DNA of 19,140 bases from an uncultured Clostridium sp. GTDB lineage: Bacteria > Bacillota > Clostridia > Lachnospirales > Lachnospiraceae. The notes under the pieces were generated by a model, which worked only from the letters and a program-made list of their open reading frames with translations, made no database searches and was not told the DNA's origin. Positions within the stretch are counted from its first letter, which is position 1; each line of letters opens with the position of its first letter. Below, one piece after another: positions 14,413-19,140 of the stretch. The stretch is from contig CALELW010000242.1 in assembly GCA_937902905.1 (NCBI GenBank), forward strand, positions 1 to 19,140, in the 5' to 3' direction. The position numbers and the translations under genes are program-made.

Positions 14413-17400
14413 ATGTCAGAAGTATATCACACATTACAAAAGGAACATGAGTTCAAGGAACAAAATACATGGGAAAGAACCAATCTTGATGAAGTATATG
14501 AAAATTATAGGGAAAACGAAAACCATCTGTTTTGGGTACATGGTTTTGGTGGAACGGGAAAATCTTATATGGTGAAACGCTGGATGGAAGAAAAAAGCAA
14601 AGAAAACAGGACTGCTTTTTTTGCTTATTTGGATTTGTCGGATTGTGGAGATGAATCCGATGTTTATTATCGGATTGCCTGTGAACTGAAAAAATATTAT
14701 AAGACGCATAGTTTTGATGATAAAAAAAATTCGGTGGATACTGTTATAAAAATGTATGAGTGGGTGAAAGGTATTTATCATGAGGACTTTAGTTACGCAA
14801 AAAGTATAGAGAATGTAACCGATAAAGTAGTGGCTCTTGTAAATAACGAGATAAAAAATGCAAATAACGAGATAGAGGTAAAAAGTAAATTTGATAAAAT
14901 CGTGAGTGAGATTCTGCTAAAATTGGCAGATATGATTCCTTTCGTAAAAAATTTGAAGTGGATTATTGAAACATTGATTGATGTAAAAGATATCAGCAAT
15001 GGAATTAAGTTAAAAAAAAGTCTTTTGAATGTTATATCAAAATTAGAGAGTAGCGTTCTGCGAGAACAATATTTATTGGATAATTTAAAAAGTGCTATGC
15101 CACAAAATGCAAAAAGAGTGATAATTTTAGATAATTTTCAGTTAAATATAGGAAATGAACTAGGAAGAAATCATCAGTGGCTTAGTCAGGCAGGAAAACT
15201 TTTCGAGGGAGTGACTGCTTTTTGGATTATTACAAGCCGTAGATATGAGAATGGCTTGTTTCAAAATATATTTGAGGAACATATAGGGTCCTATGAAGTG
15301 CATGGATTTAGCCAGAAAATGGCAGAAGATTATTTAAATGCAAACTGTTTTGATGAAAATAACCAGCAGCCACAAGAAGAATTAATTAGAGCCATGTTGG
15401 AGGCTTGCTATTATGGAGATGAGGATAATAATGAAAGAGTTTATTTGCCGTATTTACTGCGTTTAATCGTATTGTATTATTGGAGTATAAAAGAAGATGC
15501 CGCAAAGCAGATTAAGCCAGAATTATTTGTTAAGTTAGAGGGACAAGACAGTTTTGTTGGATATTATTTTTATAAAGATTTATCTGACTTAATGATTAAT
15601 GCATTCCAGATTTTGTCGTGTTTATCTGTTTGGGATGATGTTTGGATTGATAAAGTGCGTGAGAAATTTGACAATCATCTTTTAAATGCAAAATATTTAC
15701 TTAGAAAAAAGGCTTCTATTGAGGACTTGTCTGGGGGAAGTTTTAAGCTTCATGAAGCGTTAAAGGAGGCACTGTATTGTAACCGGCAAAATTATATAAA
15801 GCAGGATGTGTTGGAGTTTTTATATCAGTCCTTTATCGAGATATACGATAAAACTTGGAATTCGCAAACAAATTTAATATGGTCTGATTTAAATAGAATT
15901 CAAACTTATATAGAAATTGTGTTTGAATATATAGAATTGCAGGAGAAATCGGAGAGGGAAAAAAGAGTATGGGAAATAAAGAATGCTATAGCAAACATTT
16001 ATGCTGCAAATAAAGAGCGGGGAACGGTAAGTCAGAGATTTATTTATATATACAGTATGTATATTGATGAATTAAATAAGCAGCTAGAACTTTCCTTCAA
16101 TAATATATGTCAAAGAACTTTTGATGATGATGATGTTGATAAGCCATTACATAAAGATGAGGTGTGTGGAGATAAGAGTAAAATTATACTATATTATATT
16201 AGTTGTTGTTTTCAATTGGCTGACTTATATACCAAATTAGATGGGTATGAGAATGCAAAAGTAATTGAAAAATTATGTCTAGAGTTTTGGGAAGAACAAA
16301 AGGAGTTAGCAGAAGGGGAAGAAGAAGAATGGTATTATCAATGCTGGCAGCAAAAAATAAAAGCATTAAATGCGATAGCGTATGATTCCTCGGCTATGCA
16401 TGAATATAATGAGGCTTTTACAAAGGGAACTCTAGGTTTGTATGAATTATACAAGTTAGGTTCCGAATTATGCAACACAATTGAGAACGATGAGTGGAAA
16501 TCACAAATACAAATATTATTTCGTGACCAAATTTTAGAAAATGTGGATTGCGAATCGGAGTTCTTGGAAAAGAAAAAAGGTGTTTTAAGCAATCTGATTA
16601 ATGCTTATAAAAATCTTCAGAGGTTACATGAAGGAAATAAGACAAATAGTTACATAACCATTTTGTATGAGCTTATTTTTCAAATACTAAATAATTTACG
16701 GGGTAATTATCCTTGGTATTGCCTGCATGCAAGCGAGTTTCAACTGCCAGATGAAATTGGTGGGAAGAATATTCATTATTGGCAAGAGGTTGCCAAAAAA
16801 CCATGTTCTTTTGGTATCTATACTTACTGGATGAGACAGGCGATTTGTGAGGTGATAAAAGATAAAAAATCGAATGAGGTGAATAATGCTAACAAAAGGA
16901 TGTTAACCAGTTATCATAATGCTTGTGTTTATCTTTTTAAGAGTGACAAAGTTGAAACGGCTTGTTTCTTGGAAAGAGAGGTACTATCGGAGATGAAGCG
17001 TTTGGTTGGAGAAGACAAATTAAATAAAAATGCAGAAATGTTTCTTGCTAAACAGGAAAAAGGCGAAATTGATGAATTTCCAGAGTGGCTTTGGAAACAA
17101 CAGAACCTGAATAATGAGTCAGGAAAGAAGTTTTTTGCCCAGTATTCGCAAATTATTGAGGCAATGCAATATTTAGGCGATTACTATTTGGCTTTAAAAT
17201 TATATTCATATGCATATAAATATTTAAGGCAAGCAATGTTGTATCGGTTAGTGGTTTTGGGTAAAACGGATACAAAAACATTAGATACAACCATACGCTT
17301 GTTGATTGCCAGTTATGGAACTGAAAATTTGAAGGGGGAGGTGGCAACCTACATAGAAAATCTTTTGACGGAACAGGAAGTACAAGGTGAAGGATTTGTA

Positions 17401-17535
17401 TATGTTCCAAAGGAAGCAGGTAAAAAAATGGAATTGCTAAAGAAACTAAAAGATAAAGCAGATAATAATGGGAAAGTTGAAGATATGTTAAAGATATTAA
17501 AGGAAAACGAGAAAAAACCTTACCAAAACATTTGA
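14413..17535 (+). CDS. STAND-type P-loop NTPase with helical-repeat C-terminus
   Basis: The product is 1040 residues. The P-loop is GFGGTGKS (G44-S51), Walker B is VIILDNF with D240, and IITSRR (T274-R276) is the sensor typical of STAND ATPases. GSYEVHGFSQKMAEDYLNAN follows as in NACHT/NB-ARC-like modules. Residues about 395-455 form the winged-helix part, ending in FKLHEAL (444-450). Residues about 460-1040 are a long alpha-helical, TPR-like region suited to ligand sensing. Only about 40 residues precede the P-loop, so there is no N-terminal effector domain (no TIR, nuclease, protease or membrane segment). Members of this class oligomerise after sensing a ligand and trigger a linked effector. 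The ATG at 14413 is preceded by GGAGGG and lies 20 nt after the HAD fusion. A short in-frame duplication (AAATAACGAGATA at 14841 and 14862) encodes NNEI repeats. Codon use is strongly AT-biased. Confidence 0.87.
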   Translation: MSEVYHTLQKEHEFKEQNTWERTNLDEVYENYRENENHLFWVHGFGGTGKSYMVKRWMEEKSKENRTAFFAYLDLSDCGDESDVYYRIACELKKYYKTHSFDDKKNSVDTVIKMYEWVKGIYHEDFSYAKSIENVTDKVVALVNNEIKNANNEIEVKSKFDKIVSEILLKLADMIPFVKNLKWIIETLIDVKDISNGIKLKKSLLNVISKLESSVLREQYLLDNLKSAMPQNAKRVIILDNFQLNIGNELGRNHQWLSQAGKLFEGVTAFWIITSRRYENGLFQNIFEEHIGSYEVHGFSQKMAEDYLNANCFDENNQQPQEELIRAMLEACYYGDEDNNERVYLPYLLRLIVLYYWSIKEDAAKQIKPELFVKLEGQDSFVGYYFYKDLSDLMINAFQILSCLSVWDDVWIDKVREKFDNHLLNAKYLLRKKASIEDLSGGSFKLHEALKEALYCNRQNYIKQDVLEFLYQSFIEIYDKTWNSQTNLIWSDLNRIQTYIEIVFEYIELQEKSEREKRVWEIKNAIANIYAANKERGTVSQRFIYIYSMYIDELNKQLELSFNNICQRTFDDDDVDKPLHKDEVCGDKSKIILYYISCCFQLADLYTKLDGYENAKVIEKLCLEFWEEQKELAEGEEEEWYYQCWQQKIKALNAIAYDSSAMHEYNEAFTKGTLGLYELYKLGSELCNTIENDEWKSQIQILFRDQILENVDCESEFLEKKKGVLSNLINAYKNLQRLHEGNKTNSYITILYELIFQILNNLRGNYPWYCLHASEFQLPDEIGGKNIHYWQEVAKKPCSFGIYTYWMRQAICEVIKDKKSNEVNNANKRMLTSYHNACVYLFKSDKVETACFLEREVLSEMKRLVGEDKLNKNAEMFLAKQEKGEIDEFPEWLWKQQNLNNESGKKFFAQYSQIIEAMQYLGDYYLALKLYSYAYKYLRQAMLYRLVVLGKTDTKTLDTTIRLLIASYGTENLKGEVATYIENLLTEQEVQGEGFVYVPKEAGKKMELLKKLKDKADNNGKVEDMLKILKENEKKPYQNI

Positions 17536-17549
17536 AGGAGGATTTCAAA

Positions 17550-19140
17550 ATGAGAAAACAAAAAACACTGGTTCTTTTACTTATTTTTGCAATGGCGTTA
17601 TCTCTGTTTCCACAGAGTGCCTTTGCCGCAAAGAAAAAAGTAAAGTTGAACAAGAAAACAGTAACAGTAAACGTTGGAAAGACAGTAAAAATCAAACTGC
17701 AAAACAACAAAAAGAAGGTGAAGTGGACGGTCACTTCCGGCAAGAAAAATGTGACACTTAGTAAAAAGAAAAAAACAGAAGTCACAATTAAGGGGAAGAA
17801 AGCCGGCAAAGCCAAAGTGCAGGCAAAAGTGGGTAAGAAAAAGTATGTCTGCAAGGTGACGGTAAAGAATAAAACCAATAAGAGCAGTGTTGCGACCACA
17901 AAACCAACAAGAAAACCAGTTCAAACACCGGCACCAACAAGTAAAACTTCTTCACAGCCGACCCAAAAACCAGAGGCAAAAGCAGTAGAATTATTGACAC
18001 AATATGATGATGCTATTGTTGCTAAGACAAGTACGGCATTATCAGAGCGTAATTTGAGTTTTTACACGCTTGGACAGTTTGGCAAGATAAGTGTTAAATT
18101 ATCGGACGGTACAAATAAGGAACTACATAATAATAACAATATACAGGAGTCTTCGTATAGTCGTTTTTCGATTACAGGAGTGGACACAACGGCAGCAGGT
18201 GATTATAATGCGACTTTATCTTACACAGAAGGAGCATGGAGTAATACGAATACAGTTTCAAAACAAATAAAGATTTCCGTTGCTGAGGAAAAAACAAATG
18301 AGCAGTATTCATATATTTCAAATGGGAAAATTGCGCAAGTAAATGCTATTTACAGTACAGAAAAAAGTGTTCATATACCAGACACAATTGATGGCGCGCA
18401 GGTTATAAATGATTATTGTGGTATTTACGATAACCCTGCCAATAAACAGATTCGTAATAATCAAATAGTAGCAATTACGTTGTCAAAGTATTTGAGATAT
18501 ATTCCACAAGAAACAAATTCATTATATAGTATTGATTATGGTTTAGATGATTCCAATAGTTGGTCATCACTAAAAGAAATTAGTATTAGTGATGAAAATG
18601 AAAACTTTTCTTCTGAAAATGGAGTTTGGTTTGATAAGGATAAGACGGTGCTGGTAAAATATCCATGTGCCAAAGCGGATACCGTGTATCGGATTCCGAA
18701 CACAGTAAAGGAAGTTCGAGGTGGAGCCCTTAGAGATGTTATACATGGATTTCAAAAAATATATATACCGGCATCGGTGGAAAGTTTTCCTTGTTTCAGC
18801 GATTCATATGGTACGTCAAATTTAAGTGAAATAGAGGTTGATGGGCAGAATAAGAATTATAAATCACAGGATGGTGTCTTGTATTCGAAAGATATGAAAC
18901 AATTACTTCTATATCCTTTTGCCAAACAAGATGTTTCCTATTCTGTGCCAGAGGGTGTTGATTATATTAAAGACATTATAGATGTACAACACTTAAAAAA
19001 TATTGTATTACCTAAATCGATTTTTCAAATTTATGGTCATATCATTGTTGAAAATGTGTACATAGATCAAACATATGATTGGTATCAAAGCCAGCAAAAT
19101 GCTTATCATTGGGTATTGGAAAGAATTATATGGAATAATA
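17550..19140 (+). CDS. Secreted Big2-like plus BspA/LRR surface protein, 3' end outside the window
   Basis: From the ATG at 17550 the frame is open to the window end (530 codons). An AAGGAGG ribosome binding site lies 8 nt upstream, 14 nt after the NTPase stop. Residues 1-27 are a signal peptide (KQKTLVLLLIFAMALSLFPQ, cleavage near AFA). Residues about 30-110 are a lysine-rich bacterial Ig-like (Big2-type) domain: KLNKKTVTVNVGKTVKIKL, then GKKAGKAKVQAKVG. Residues about 112-145 are a Pro/Thr linker (KPTRKPVQTPAPTSK). A second beta-rich domain follows (about 150-245). From about 250 the protein shows BspA/LRR_5-type units: ENGVWFDKDKTVLVKYP with a TVYRIPNTVKEV strand, and DGVLYSKDMKQLLLYPFAK with SVPEGVDYIK. 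Such proteins are surface-bound adhesins in gut Clostridia. The tight spacing suggests co-transcription with the NTPase. The ending and any wall anchor cannot be seen. Confidence 0.88.
   Translation, partial: MRKQKTLVLLLIFAMALSLFPQSAFAAKKKVKLNKKTVTVNVGKTVKIKLQNNKKKVKWTVTSGKKNVTLSKKKKTEVTIKGKKAGKAKVQAKVGKKKYVCKVTVKNKTNKSSVATTKPTRKPVQTPAPTSKTSSQPTQKPEAKAVELLTQYDDAIVAKTSTALSERNLSFYTLGQFGKISVKLSDGTNKELHNNNNIQESSYSRFSITGVDTTAAGDYNATLSYTEGAWSNTNTVSKQIKISVAEEKTNEQYSYISNGKIAQVNAIYSTEKSVHIPDTIDGAQVINDYCGIYDNPANKQIRNNQIVAITLSKYLRYIPQETNSLYSIDYGLDDSNSWSSLKEISISDENENFSSENGVWFDKDKTVLVKYPCAKADTVYRIPNTVKEVRGGALRDVIHGFQKIYIPASVESFPCFSDSYGTSNLSEIEVDGQNKNYKSQDGVLYSKDMKQLLLYPFAKQDVSYSVPEGVDYIKDIIDVQHLKNIVLPKSIFQIYGHIIVENVYIDQTYDWYQSQQNAYHWVLERIIWNN

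Noticed and set aside
14841..14874. Two copies of AAATAACGAGATA 21 bp apart, considered as a regulatory or attachment repeat.
   Set aside because: They lie inside the NTPase gene, in frame, and encode a repeated NNEI segment; a small coding duplication explains them.
17153..17899. Long phenylalanine- and leucine-rich frame on the minus strand (about 248 codons).
   Set aside because: It lies antisense to the end of the NTPase and the lysine-rich start of the secreted protein; AAA/AAG lysine codons read backwards give TTT/CTT. There is no ribosome binding site and it crosses two well-supported genes.
1..19140. CRISPR arrays, tRNA or rRNA genes, insertion sequences, integrases and phage genes.
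   Set aside because: I looked on both strands and saw no spaced direct repeats, no RNA gene landmarks and no transposase or integrase motifs.

Overview
The window looks like a chromosomal segment of a low-GC Firmicute of class Clostridia, most likely a Lachnospiraceae-type gut anaerobe. The grounds are purine-rich Shine-Dalgarno sites before most genes, several lysine-rich BspA/LRR-type secreted proteins with Pro/Thr linkers, an ECF sigma factor paired with a DUF4179-like anti-sigma protein, and a stand-alone second RsmH. No rRNA, tRNA, CRISPR array, transposase or integrase was seen.

Region 1 (1-5465, minus strand) reads as one operon from right to left: ECF sigma factor, single-pass DUF4179-like anti-sigma factor, a large secreted protein with a (Val/Ala-Thr-Pro-Thr-Pro) linker and a BspA-like LRR tail, a secreted EF-hand plus LRR protein, and the N-terminal part of an O-antigen ligase/polymerase-like membrane protein that leaves the window at base 1. 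A GGAACC/CGTT promoter-like pair just upstream of the sigma gene suggests autoregulation. The operon looks like an envelope-responsive unit that displays surface proteins.

Region 2 (5679-9693, plus strand) is a tight operon diverging from the sigma gene: an RsmH-family rRNA methyltransferase, a YoaK/DUF1275 membrane protein, AzlC, AzlD and a 425-residue protein with an XRE-like helical N-terminus. From yoaK onward the genes overlap or nearly touch. The unit ends in a strong intrinsic terminator at 9715-9751. A 10-bp palindrome resembling a cre site sits immediately upstream of the predicted promoter.

Region 3 (about 9890-19140, plus strand) is visibly more AT-rich and is the most unusual part. 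A LytTR-only regulator is followed by an 843-residue fusion of adenylation (acyl-activating), acyl carrier and PlsC acyltransferase domains; a 517-residue fusion of a HAD nucleotidase-like domain with a DUF218/YdcF-like domain; a 1040-residue STAND-type NTPase with a helical-repeat C-terminus and no attached effector; and a secreted Big2-like plus BspA-LRR protein that leaves the window at the right edge. Spacings are 42 nt, a 4-nt overlap, 20 nt and 14 nt, with no terminator between them, so they probably form one transcript. I do not recognise this gene set as a named system. My best hypothesis is a regulated lipid-acylation or envelope-modification module monitored by, or supplying effectors to, a STAND sensor. 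This is inference from domain content and gene order only.
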